Origin: Tubulanus polymorphus
Lineage: Eukaryota > Nemertea > Palaeonemertea > Tubulaniformes > Tubulanidae
DNA length: 64,000 nucleotides
Assembly (NCBI RefSeq): GCF_964204645.1
Contig: NC_134030.1
Span: 3,263,855 to 3,327,854 of the forward strand
Reading direction: 5' to 3'
Shown here: positions 1 to 28,200 of the stretch, piece by piece
Layout of the letters: every line of letters starts with the position of its first letter
Numbering within the stretch: the stretch's first letter is position 1
Position numbers and translations under genes: made by a program
Notes under the pieces: model-generated
The model's input: only the letters and a program-made list of their open reading frames with translations
Told to the model about the DNA's origin: nothing
Databases searched by the model: none

Positions 1-9917
<9,917 letters not shown>

Positions 9918-10044
9918 CTTGGTCCTCCTCGTTGATCGGACGGACCAACCGCCAACTGTTCCCTGGCTAAACTTCAAACTTCGGAGCCAGTGTGCCCTGG
10001 GAACAAAAGCACGGTTTATTGTGATCTATCGCGTCCTGGCTGAA

Positions 10045-10098
10045 TAGCGCGGACTGCAACGCGCACTGTGTCTTTTAACCAGACGTACCGTGACGTCA
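10045..10098 (-). promoter_or_regulatory. Likely collagen promoter: TATA-like box and CRE palindrome
   Basis: On the minus strand a TTAAAAG box (complement of 10072-10078) lies about 155 bp upstream of the ATG at 9917. A perfect TGACGTCA palindrome, the CRE/ATF consensus, lies at 10091-10098 just upstream of it. A start near 10045 would give a roughly 125-nt 5'UTR. Sites are read from sequence; use as the promoter is inferred. Confidence 0.45.
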
Positions 10099-11227
10099 TA
10101 GCTTCTGAAACAAAGGATGTAGAAAGGGGTGACAAGTTGCAGCCCCGCTGGTTTCGTCCAATTAGTTCTTAATATGAATTCCATCGTTATTTTTTCATTT
10201 ATTTATATAATCTATAGTTTGTGTCAAATCTATATATTTGATTCACGAAAAGTGATTATTCTGAAGAATTAGAATTTTTTCCCTGTACAGAGCCCCCTCT
10301 CTTACGAAATGGATGCGCCCATAGTCATCAAGGGTTTCAAGTGTTGCCGTAGTCAACATCTTCCATACATCTGAAAATGGAAATACTTTTTAAAGTCTTC
10401 TTTTTACGAAGTCCCGACACGCATTTACCACTACCACACCAGGAAACTTTATTGTCAGTTAGAATAAACTTATAACGAACAAAACAGATTGGTACATTTA
10501 TGAAGATGGGTGAAGTACGAATTGATATGACAAATCATAGTTTAATAGAAATTATCGGAAATAATCTTTTTCTGATGACAGAAATCGAATGATTATTTTC
10601 GTATAGAATTACTCAGTTCTTTATGAGATAATCAAGTCATTTTTCGCACTGCTGGGTTATGCGAATCGAGGGATGTTTTGCGTTTTTCGGTGGCACCACG
10701 TTGTAAAAAAAACAACTTTTTAAATGCTCTCGACCCCCGACCTTTGACATATGCTGCCGCTGTCGTATTTTCTTCAAGTTTTCTCGGTTGATAAACGAGT
10801 TTAGAATTTCAGAGATGGGCAGCTGTTTCTGGTTACTGTGAAAGAACGGTCGTAAACTATATTCCCGTCTAAACACACACACACACTGTGCGCGGCTCAT
10901 TTTTTCTATCCAGATTTCGTTTTCGATAAAATCGTACTTATAAATCGTCCATTCATTTGTGGAAAAAAAATAGTTGTTATTTGTATCATATGTTACTAAG
11001 CAAAAGAAAACGATAGCAGTGATGTAGGCGTGAAACCGTGATTGGGTTATACTGGACCAAAAGGGACACTTTCACACCAAAAGTCATCTTTCAGGAGGAA
11101 ACATTTGAAATAACTTTTTTGAAAGTGCAAAGACCAGTGGCCACATATGAAACAAAATAATATTTTGTATGATTTGCGTCAGATTCCATGATATTGATTA
11201 TCAATACTGGAATTAACCCAGGAGATT

Positions 11228-11300
11228 CAACGAAGACTCGAACCAAGGACCTTCACGACACCCGCTGAGTACGCTAACCAATAGACCATCAAGAGTGGTG
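11228..11300 (-). repeat. tRNA-like sequence, probable SINE head
   Basis: On the minus strand there is an A-box-like TGGTCTATTGGTTAGCGTA and a B-box-like GGTTCGAGTC at tRNA-like spacing. The flanks do not pair as a 7-bp acceptor stem, so this is not a functional tRNA gene. A tRNA-derived SINE fragment or decayed tRNA fits best. Confidence 0.4.
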
Positions 11301-13087
11301 ATTGTAGGCTTTGTAAGGGTTATCTGGTCAGTGTCAGTCGTAAGTGACCAGCCAGGCGTGGTATGACTGGACTGGTTGCCAATCATTCTTTATTCACTGC
11401 GGTAATATTGGCTTCGATGAAAGTTTTGATAGCAATGTTTTAAAGGATTTTCATGTGTATTGAAGGCTTTTGTCATATGAAAACTATTCTTTTAAGCTAC
11501 AGCTTGCAAGATTTATCAGCGTGCGATGATGCGAAATTTTTATTTTCTCGTGAAAAAAGAACCGGTGTGTGACCTGGTTTCGATATTCGTGACGCATCGT
11601 TGTTTTAACCCGACTTGAGCGACTTCATCGCAATTAAAAGAGTTTTCACACAAAATACAATCTCGATCCGGTCTTGCTATCGACTGGAGGAACCGAAATG
11701 AACAACAGCATGTTTGAATTAAAATTCTCACCATCGATACGCTGAGAGCGTCTGTCCCAGAAACATCATTTAACACACTATCGCTGTCTCGACGGCGCAT
11801 TCTTTTTTTAACCCATCAATTGTTTCCCACTGCTCCATCTTAAAATATCAACACTAAATCAACAAGTCACTCGACAGGGAGGCCTCCGTTCTGTGATTTT
11901 TATGTAACCGAACTATTTCATAATGGGAATATCTTCTCGCTGTTTTAGGCTTGTTTTATAACACCGGTAAAAAGTGGTCGGCTAATGATTTCCGAATAGA
12001 AAACCGCAGGGGTCTATTTTCTCGAAAACACTCGCAGCACCCAAACACTATACACCCACCTAAACCACAACACAAGAAATGTTTTTCTTGTCTTTGCGGT
12101 TCTCTGTCTATTTCCGATTCTCGGTTTCTATACCAGATCGGACATTTTTTCATGTTATCTTAAACTGAAAAAAATTAGGCAGTTATCAGCTCTCATTTCG
12201 AAACAACATTGAAGAGAGGACGTTGCCCTGGCGCAACTACTAAAAGGTTATGGCCAATAACTGAAACACTCCATAATGTGTTGGAAACACTCACTATGGA
12301 CTCTTTTTATTCTTGCGCCGGGATTTTAGACTTTTGGTAAATCTTGGTCAGTTTCTAATGAACATAACTCTGTGGAACACATGTTTGCACACAATAATTA
12401 TTGCTGATTGAAATAGAATATGTCTAAATGTGATCAAAGTCAATGGTCTTATGCTTTTACATAATTCAGACTGGCAGTACACGTCCGATTCAATTAGATA
12501 TCCATCAACCAGTAAAGTATGACTTCTTTTCTTTTCTCTATAAAAAAAGTCGGCCGTCTTCAAATTGTTTTGTACAATTTTTCAATGCAGACAACCTCCA
12601 TTAAATTTTTGCCAACCCCAAAGAAATGATAGTCATCTACTCACTTAAAAACCACATCACCAATCGACACATTGTTTTTCAGTCTCCCTCGGAAATGATA
12701 AAAAATACAGACGATTTGCCCCAGATGCTGTAGGGTTATAGGCCGTTTTGTGGAACACGGGGACAAATTCATTTTTTTCCGTCTGTGGTTTTGCGCTCTT
12801 CAGACTTGTATATGTGATGCTGCCGAACATGTGTAGACCGTCGAGGAAATTAATTACTCTTAATTGATATTAATTAATTTTGTGACGATGGAATCTAATG
12901 TACATCGCACGTATACGTAACGATTATCAATGATTAATGAAAAAAAACTACGAGAAATGCATTTCATTCATTTACCGCCCAAACTTAACTACAGCCTGAC
13001 AATTAAAAGTCTAGGTATTCATGGATATTTTTCACTGTAGGATTTTAAGGAATAGAAAATACAAATTCTTTGAAAAGACTCTTTGCA

Positions 13088-13249
13088 GTAGCTCACAGGG
13101 GCTCGTATTTGAAGTTTGAGGGTGAATAGCAGCTTAGATCATCCAGTATCCCAGTATGTTTTTATACAGAAGTAGCTGGGGGGGGGGGTGGGACATTGGA
13201 TGATCTAAGCTATTCACCCCAAGATACGAGCCCCTGTGCACTGAACTAC
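13088..13249. repeat. Foldback repeat (arms about 60 bp)
   Basis: The left arm (13088-13152) contains CACAGGGGCTCGTATTTG and TGAATAGC-AGCTTAGATCATCCA. The right arm (13188-13249) contains the reverse complement in order (TGGATGATCTAAGCTATTCA, ATACGAGCCCCTGTG). The spacer has a run of nine G. This looks like a non-autonomous foldback or MITE. Confidence 0.7.
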
Positions 13250-14182
13250 TTTCAAAAATGATTTTGTTCAAGAGTCGACAGAGAGGCCAGACACATTTTT
13301 CTTATGCGTATAGTAAATGCGATTAGGGACATTACGCAACAGTAATAGGGTAATTCATTTATTATAAAGAATAATTAATTGATCATACAATCATCAGTAA
13401 AGCCTACTGTGTAAACTACGCGTCGAAGTTAATCTATTTCTGATATTGTATCCGAATAACATTGGGTTTCTATAAAGCACCGTAATTCTCACAAAATGAA
13501 ATCCAGTCTTGAGAATACGACGGTTTAATCGATTCTCGTAGAGATACGCGTCGTCGCAGTCATCTGCATTCTCTATACGTGCTAAGCAAAATTAGTGTTC
13601 TGACCATGAAAGTTGACATTATGAACCTTTCAGACTTGATTTTTTTTAGGCCGGTAGAGTACAAAAGTCTTCAGGAAAAAATACATCGGGGTCATTAGTG
13701 TAGGGGGTTCAGAGATAAGTGGAAGATTCTGAAATTATTCGGAATTGACGTGACTTGGACAACTGGGCGTGGAGCGGGCGGGAGAACACTAAATTAGAAG
13801 CACGGGCAGACCCTCACCCTTAGGGGAGAGGGCTTCGCCCCTCTTTAAATTATTACCCAATAATGCAGCGGGCAAAATAACTCATGCGGATTTTCCCTAC
13901 AGTAATTTGTTTGTCAAAACTTCTTTTCGAGTTGATATTTTGGGGTTTTAGCGTATCAAAATTCTTTTCTACTGAGCTGCAAAGTTGTGGGTTCGATCTT
14001 AATCGGGTGCCAGATTTGTTTAAAGATTAATTCCTGAAATCAATATTGAAAAGGTTAGAGCCGGCACATCCAATAAACCATCCACAGTCGACATGCGCCA
14101 CGGACAAATGCACTGAATTTTAATTTGAATTGTTTCCGTCTTGTTATCAGACAACATGCTCCATATTGAACTGTTAAAATGA

Positions 14183-20049
<5,867 letters not shown>

Positions 20050-21190
20050 TTATACCAGTACTACAAGAACGTTTCGAACTACTAGAATTCCACCCGATAT
20101 TCACAACCTATCGGGGTTCCTATCACTCTTTCTAAACAGAAAATGATTTTGAAGCTGCTCGAAACTGCTTTCATTTGAGCATAATGCTCGAAACTCCTTC
20201 AATTTTGAGAAAAAGCCAAAAATGTGTAGTTGTACAGTTACATTGGTCAGGGGCCAGGATTTTTTTTCACCGAATTAGAGTCCGAGTTTAGTTGTGTAAA
20301 TGATAAAAATTTGCTAACAAAACTACCAATTACCACTTAACCGAGATAGACAGTACAGAGTCTACTGTAATGGGATATGAAAGTGATGCGGAAACTTCCT
20401 CAAAATTTGAAATATTCACCCCTTGAAATCTTGTATCCAAGAATTATCGAATTACCAATCTGTAAGGACCCTGCCAGTTTCAACATAATTCATTGTTTGT
20501 AAGTTTAACACTGACGAGTTAAAATTAGCATGATTTATCGTACTGCTAGTCACAGAGAATAGGAAAGTAGTGAAATTCAAATAATCACCTTTCGCGATGC
20601 ATGCTATCATTATAATGTATATTTATAAAATTCAGATATTTTTAGTATGAAATATTGCAATAATAACCGCATATATTCTGCATAGTTATTTGTAGGCCTA
20701 TATAATGAAATAGTATCTGAGGTGCTCATTAATACACAAATTGCAATGTCTAGCATGTTTTTCATTTAACAATTCTCTTTCAATATGAACTTAACGCAGG
20801 TTTTGATTGAACATATTCCGGTTTAAGAATAGCATCAATTCTAGATTACAAACTACCGGCAGCTTCTATCCAGTTTATAGATTACGTTATTCCGGATTAG
20901 GTAGAGCAGACGCACCATGGAATGGGTGGAGGCTAATCAAAACCTGCACAAAATGTTGCGAACGGTTTCAGATGATACTTAATTTATTTTTCAAAAAATT
21001 GTCATTTTCATTTATTCTGCGTCAGTTTCATTTGTGGCTGAATTACTTGTATGACATTATTTTAAATTTTTGCTTATATCGTTGTATATATTTTCTACAA
21101 TGTTATTAGAGTTGTAAATTTCAAATAATCAGACTTCAATCTTGTATCTGTTGATAATATCTCTTTCTGAAATAAAATGAAAATCTTGTA
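20050..21190 (+). other. Abi 3'UTR with polyA signal
   Basis: About 1.1 kb following the Abi stop codon. An AATAAA hexamer lies at 21171-21176. A MITE copy is embedded at 20796-20947 and would be part of the transcript. The 3' end is inferred from the hexamer. Confidence 0.6.
20796..20947. mobile_element. MITE with GCAGGTTTTGATTG terminal inverted repeats
   Basis: About 150 bp with ends GCAGGTTTTGATTG and AATCAAAACCTGC. A second copy, diverged but alignable along its length, is at 29447-29591. The internal TTAAGAATAG-ATCAATTCTAGATTACAAACT stretch is shared. No coding capacity. Confidence 0.75.
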
Positions 21191-21222
21191 TATATTATAT
21201 ATCAGCCATGTTTGCCTTATTA

Positions 21223-23117
21223 TTCTATCGCATCAAAAAGGATGAGGAAGAGTGTCATTGTGGATGAGTGATGCTGAGGACAGATGGTCTTGGAGATAAG
21301 GGTTGCTGCATTGATGGAGGGGTGGTGATGATATATTAATTGATTTTACGACTGCCCCTCCCCCATTTTTCAATACCTTTCAAGAAGATCATTTGACGAA
21401 TCAATGGTATTAAACCCTATTAGGTTTTCCATACCACGTATCAAAGATCATTTTATATAAGATGGATTCGAACATGGGACCTGTATATTCAGTCATTCTA
21501 TCATAGATCGCCATCTATTAGAATTTTCCTGAACTGACTCGATTTTCAATCCAGCTCTTCGCGCTATGCTCGAAAATATCAAAATCATAGATCGCCACCT
21601 GGTGGAATTTTATTGAACTGACTTAATTTTACTATATAATCGTTCTCTGGAAATCCAATAGATGAATTAATTAGAAACCAATCAGGATCCCCTATGACAC
21701 CCCTACCTATATCATCTATTCGACTTAGGGCGCCTACCAATACTGGGTTTGAACTTAGTCACACTTGATTATCATCTATTATTCAGTATCAGGACAACAA
21801 CTGGATGATTATCATATCATGTTTACCTATTGTTTGAGTTGTATATAGCACACTGAAAATATAAGTGCCATGTTTCACCAAAAAATGCATCGATGTCAAA
21901 TATCTGTATAATGTTATTCATCGTGAATTCAATAAAAAAACATTGTTTTGAAATATTATCTTTCTTTGTATACAACAAACACAGATTTCTGTACCCATTC
22001 ACCATTTCCGTTCTTGATCTGTCTTATTCTTGTTGTGACAGTCTCGCTGGTTTAGATGCTGAATTGAGGTTAGACAGAGACCTTGTCATGGTCTAGGCCT
22101 TGGACCCTTATTACATCACTGAGGAGAACTGGTTTCCCGGAGAGCAGATAATTCGCGCCTCAGTTGTCCTGATACTGAATACATACATTAGATGATAATC
22201 AAGTGTGACTTTGAACCCTAAGTCGAATGGAGGATATAGGTAGGGGTGTCATAGGGGATCCTGATTGGTTTCTAATTAAATCATCTATTGGAATTCCAGT
22301 GAACTATTATGTTGTAAAATTAAGTCATTTCAGTAAAATTCCACTAGGTGGCGATCTATGATTTTGATATTTTCGAGTATAGCGCCAAGAGCTGGATTGA
22401 AAATCGAGTCAGTTCAGGAAAATTCTAATAGATGGCGATCTATGATAGAATGACTGAATATACAGGGTCCCATGTTCGAACCTATCTTATGGATAACGAT
22501 CTTTAATATGCGGTATGGAAAACCTAATAGGGTATCATAGCAATTGACAATTGCCCCCACCCCATCTTTCTCAATATCTATCATCTTTAGACTTACGTAG
22601 CCCCATCTTAACACAGCCAGTAATTCCAATTATAGTTTCCATTGATTCGTCAAAGAACTTCTTGAAAGGTATTGAAAAATGGGGGAGGGGCAGTCGTAAA
22701 ATCACTTAAAAATCACTTTAAAATCACTTAATATATCATCACCACCCCTCCATCAATGCAGCAACCCTTATCTCCAAGACCATCTGTCCTCAGCACCACT
22801 CATCCACATTGACACTCTTCCACATCCTTTTTGATGCGATACTAACCTCAATTCAGCATCTAAACCAGCGAGACTGTCACAACAAGAATAAGACAGATCA
22901 AGAACGGAAATGGTGAATGGGTACAGAAATCTGTGTTTGTTGTAGACAAAAGAAAGATAATATTTCAAAACAATGTTTTTTTATTGAATTCACGATGAAT
23001 AACATTATACAGATATTTGACATTGAAGCATTTTTTGGTGAAACATGGCACTTATATTTTCAGTGTGCTATATACAACTCAAACAATGGGTAAACATGAT
23101 ATGATAATCATCCAAAA
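21223..23117. repeat. Complex inverted-repeat block (A-B / inverted A-inverted B)
   Basis: Segment A (about 21223-21795) recurs inverted at about 22165-22845, including shared ATAGATCGCCA and GGGGGAGGGGCAGTCGTAAAATC stretches. Segment B (about 21800-22075) recurs inverted at 22848-23117 with the CATTTCCGTTCTTGATCTGT stretch. The order A, B, inverted A, inverted B is not a simple palindrome. The open frames in B are shared by both copies and match no domain I recognise. Likely a composite mobile element or a duplicated, rearranged genomic segment. Confidence 0.75.
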
Positions 23118-24930
23118 CGTTTTGAGATGTGACAATTTGTTTCAACTGCTGAAATACAGGATTGTCTGATGTGTTATTTAACAAGCAACATTCTACTACT
23201 GTTAGCAGAGACAGAGAGATACCAAGGACAACATCAGCTATACAAAAATACAAGTAATTTGTACAAATAAAATCATTATTTATGAGACAGAAAGTTAAGA
23301 AAAGCACCAAAAAGAAATAGACAATAATTTGAGACGGTATTTGACTGCTTCATCATAAATTGGCATATTCTGAAAGATTATATAGAAATAATATGAAATT
23401 CCACACTGAACAATGATAAATAGAGTCTGAAATGTTTGTTTGAGCTAAAACAATATCTATTCAACGTTTAAACTATTTCCTAAAGGACATCTTAAGGAAT
23501 AATTATCGGTAAGTTACTCAAGGAAACATTTCGGAAACTTATTCGTCTTTGATGTAGGATTTCATATTATCTTTACAACACGGACAGAGTTCTTTCTTCA
23601 ACGGTTATTGTATAGAAATCGTAAACATAAAATGAATTTTCATAAAACTTGCATAAAATCCGCTTATTTGCAAAAAAATGTTTGCAAGAAAAGATGGTTT
23701 CTACGTAAAGGTTTTTCATAATGAATCATACGTTTTTTTACCCTTCAGACCGTTTGGACAAATATGTAATTCAGGGCTAGAACCTTGTTACATTGTAAAA
23801 CCAGCCTCCAATCAGTGCTTGCTTAAATCAGAGATCAAAATAAAACAAATCATTTAAGAACTAATACTGAAAATTACAGGCCAAGAAAACTGAACTTGCA
23901 GTAGTAACCTGACCATTATTTCCTGGTGCGGATAGTTTCGCAATTATTTACTGACAAAGAGTGTTAACCTGAGGTGCATGAAGGTTAATAATGATTTTCG
24001 TAGACTTCAATTTTCTGAATTGCATGAACACGCATTTTTACAAAGACTAAATGAATACAACTTGTGTCGTCATCAATAGTATTTACAATGATTACAGTGA
24101 TTATACATATGTACAAAGAGAGATAGAAGTTTATATTAATATCATATATAAAATATTTTTTAAACAGCGTTGACTAGTTATTAGCACTATCAATAGTAAA
24201 AGAATCAGAAATTACAAGGCTTTCGATGTTTTTGCAAAAAAGCGTAGCACAGCGAATTACCGTATATGTACAATCTGGACCCGGTTTTACACTTCTCTGT
24301 TAAGATTGATAATTCAAGAGTTAAAATGGGTTCATTTCTGATGTGTTAACCCTCCTAGATGCAAATGTTAAATAGAGAACTGTAGAACTGACTCCTGCGC
24401 TTTATGGCAAGATATAGTTTTTTCACAAGTCAGTGTGCTATGTGTACTTTACATAGTGCTTTGTCATACCAATTTCAAGATGGCAACAAGGCAGCCATCT
24501 TTAATAATGAGGTCTATTTACAATGAAATTCAGCTGTAATGGTGACCTTTACATTAATTACATTACGTAGATATAAGATACACTTTTTAAGAGAATTACA
24601 TTATCGATGTATACAACATTTATTGATGATGGAGGTATTCTTTAAACTGAAGCTTGCTCTTTAAAAACGTATCGTACAAAATATCTACAGGTGGTTTTTT
24701 GACAATGCTTTAAATACTGGATTCAGTAGTATCTGATTGTAGTAAGTTCAAATATTTATTTCCATTATTTGCAGCTTGTTTTTGATTGAATACATTGATT
24801 ACTCACTCACTCGAACACTGATTCTGCTGCCGTCATATTATTCACTGTTGTTATGAGTTAAATGCATATTTTACATCGAATTGTAGTAATATTCTATACA
24901 AAAACATTTCTAGTGTCGGAATCAATCAGC
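23118..24930 (-). other. Unassigned AT-rich stretch, possible 3'UTR of the PP2C-like gene
   Basis: No gene was recognised. Minus-strand AATAAA hexamers are at 24619-24624 and 24755-24760 and could end the PP2C-like transcript whose stop codon is at 25283-25285. The remainder shows no recognisable structure. Confidence 0.3.
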
Positions 24931-24931
24931 A

Positions 24932-25180
24932 GCCTGTAACCTGCAACGCCCTCTGCCTAGTACCTGCAACGCCCTCTGCCTAGTACCTGCAACGCCCTCC
25001 ACCTGGTACCTGCAACCCCCTCTGCCTGGTACCTGCAACCCGCTCCACCTGGTACCTGCAACCCCTCCGCCTGGTGCCTGCAACCCCCTCTGCCTGGTAC
25101 CTGCAACCCCCCTGCCCGGTACCTGCAACCCCCTCTGCCCGGTACCTGCAACCCTCTCCGCCTGGTACCTGCAACCCCTG
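24932..25180. repeat. 23-bp minisatellite, about 11 copies
   Basis: Unit CTGCCTGGTACCTGCAACCC plus three bases. It lies just downstream of the PP2C-like stop codon and so is probably in its 3'UTR. Three minus-strand frames remain open through it because the unit lacks stops; none is treated as coding. Confidence 0.85.
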
Positions 25181-25282
25181 CACCTCGACCAAACTCATGA
25201 ACCTATCCCCACATGAGGAGGTGTTTCAGGAATGAAGATTGGGGTGACAGGTCTCAAGCTGCTGATTGACAAACGTTCACTC

Positions 25283-28200
25283 TCACAGCGATGTTTCAAA
25301 TGATATTTCTCTCGCTAGCGGAGCCGGTCCACTCGGATTGATCGGACTCATCGGTTCCGGATAGTCTTCTTCATCCTCCTCTAATTCATAATTTTCGTCC
25401 TGGTTGCCGTGGTAATGCCCGACCTCGTACGCGACAATCGAAGCGTGATCGAGTTTCCCGGCAGCTTGATGCATTTTATCGGTGATCAACGAATCGCGTC
25501 GTTTTCGTTCTTTCGACTTCAGTTTCTTCCCGTATAAATTCGGATCCTCGAGAACTTTACGCTTGCCGTCGGTTAGTTTTAACACGTGCTGCAAGAGGGC
25601 GCCGCAGAACTCTTGCGCCGATACGGACGACTCGGTGTCGAGTTCGAACTCGTGAATCACGCGTTCCATTTCGCGAACGGAATATCTATGCCGTTCTTCC
25701 GGTTCCATTTCCGGTTTATAGTTATTAACGACTCGTCGCGGAGCGGAGACGTTATTCGCGTCGGTCGTCGATATAACCGGTTCGCTGAGTCGCCGCGACA
25801 ACGCGATCTTAGTAACGACCGGATCGAAATTATCGGAGATTCCGTCGGTGGTGAGGAATACGATATCTCCCGGGTCGACCAGCGTCATCGAACACGTCAT
25901 ATTGTGTAACTCGGGGTTTTTACCGGCGTCGACCGGACCGAGCGCGCCTCCCGCGTCGCGGATATCGCGCTCCGACGTCAGGTCATGTGACCCGACGGTG
26001 ATCTCGCGGATGCCGTGGAATTTACTGAACACGAAAGCGAGGCTGTCGCCGACGTTGACGACGAGAACGGCGAATTGTTTACGATACGCGAGTGGCAGAA
26101 CGAGCGCCGCGCAAAGAGTCGTCAATCCTCCCTCGTGTTCTAATATTACTTCATGAGCGGCAAAAAATGATTCTAATAAATGTTGCATCGCCTCCTGAAA
26201 TACAATAACACAAACACTGATTATAATGAATTCATTTTTCAGGGGTCAATCTGAACTCGCTCAGCGTTTCCCCCTCAATCTGAACTCCCTCAATCTGAAC
26301 TCCCTCAATCTGAACTCCCTCAGTTTGAACTCCCTCAATCTGAACTCCTTCAATCTGAACTCCTTCAATCTGAACTCCTTCAATCTGAACTCCCTCAGTC
26401 TGAACTCCCTCAATCTGAACTCCCTCAATCTGAACTCCCTCAATCTGAACTCCTTCAATCTGAACTCCTTCAATCTGAACTCCTTCAACCTGAACTCCCT
26501 CAGTCTGAACTCCCTCAATCTGAACTCGCTCAGCCTTTCCCCCTCAATCTGAACTCCCTCAATCTGAACTACCTCAATCTGAACTCCCTCAATCTGAACT
26601 CCCTCAGTCTGAACTCCCTCAATCTGAACTCCTTCAATCTGAACACCTTCAATCTGAACTCCCTCAATCTGTGAACTCCCTAAGTCTGTGTGGTTTCAGG
26701 GCTACAGATTTATAACTGTAGAAGCTATCGGCTTAAAACGACAGTCAGGTCTTATCAAACAGTGTTACCTGAGTGGTTCTAATTGATTTATTGTCTCGAA
26801 ACAGTTTTTTATACATATTTTCCATACAGCCGTAGACGGCACAGCGGGCGGCTAGTTTCGACTTCTCTCCCCAGTTGACACCATCAGCGATCACTAACAA
26901 CGCGTTATTCATACGAGCACTGATTGCGAATGCGTCTGCTATAGGATCACCTTTAAAGCACAAATACAAATACAAATAAATACAGACAAGTTTTATACCC
27001 TAAGTCAGTATTTTCAATAAGCGCCAGGTCCCAGACCCGCCCATTTTTCCCAACCCGCTTTCGTTTCAGGGACTGTGAAATATTATGGGACCCTCCTGTT
27101 TTTCATAGGGAGCTGACTTGTTAATTTCTTATCAAAAACACTTTAAGTGCTGGAACTGTTTTGAAAATTTAGAAAACTTCCACCCCGGTGCGTTGTATGA
27201 TGGACATAATGCTATAGTGTGTCTACACTGCAGTGCAATGTATAACAGATGTACCAATATATCATACTCCACAGTGCGGTGTATAATGCCTGTACTGCTA
27301 TATTGTATCTACCCCTCAATGCGGTGTATTATCAGTCACTAGTATTTACAATGTTTGCCAGATGCTGCCATCTTTGAATAGATTTTCACTAATCGATACT
27401 GACATGGATTCATCGCACCATAGAGTATGCACAATTTAAGACTGACGGATTAAACACAGCCCTCGATCACTCACCGTCAGGTGCTGCCACCGTTGACGGT
27501 ATCGTGAATTAAAAACTCACCTGATATTTTCCCGTTAATCGGATGTTGATCGTAAAGAGACATCGCGATTCCGTACGCTTTACGATTCTTCAAATTCCAG
27601 TTCTTCGAACCAAGAATATACATGGTTTTATCATCCTCGAAATCTACAATCAGAAAACAACGAAATCATTCGATAATTGTCAATATTTGGGGTTTGTTGC
27701 CAGTGTACGCTAGAACAGGTGCTGGGTATCTTGATCAAAACATCCACTCTGATGGACCTTGAGGAGATATGTGGTGGCAGAGTTTATGGGTTTCAATCCC
27801 GGTGGCTGCAGAGTTTCTTGGTCGAAGTTTCCTTGAAGGTATATAATATTCCTTTAATCCGAAAAAGAAACGTCAAACCTCATAATTAATGCGCTGATTG
27901 GCGTTCAACAAGGGTGACAAGACCTTCAACTTTGATAATTCCCTGAGTGGTAGTGCTCGTAGCGCTCCAGGAATAAAACAATCTTTTCTTTAATCATTTC
28001 ATTTTTTGAATAGTTCAAATACATACCAGGATTTTTAAGTTTTTCTATATGAAGAAGACCGTCATCAGGTCCGGTATAAGTACAGAATACATCTGTTGAT
28101 AGCGGTCCTATTCTACGTAGAGGAATATCTTTAGGCGTATCTCCGTACCAAACCTCTTCACCAGCTTTATTCTTACTACTGAACGACAACCTGAAATATT

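Noticed and set aside
11228-11300. Functional tRNA gene
   Set aside because: Internal promoter boxes are present but there is no acceptor-stem pairing.
24932-25180. Possible CRISPR-like array
   Set aside because: Direct repeats with no unique spacers, in an animal genome: an ordinary minisatellite. The same applies to 35165-35670.
26226-26552. NLNSL repeat protein on the plus strand and REFRL on the minus
   Set aside because: Pure 15-bp minisatellite inside an intron; open only because the unit lacks stops.
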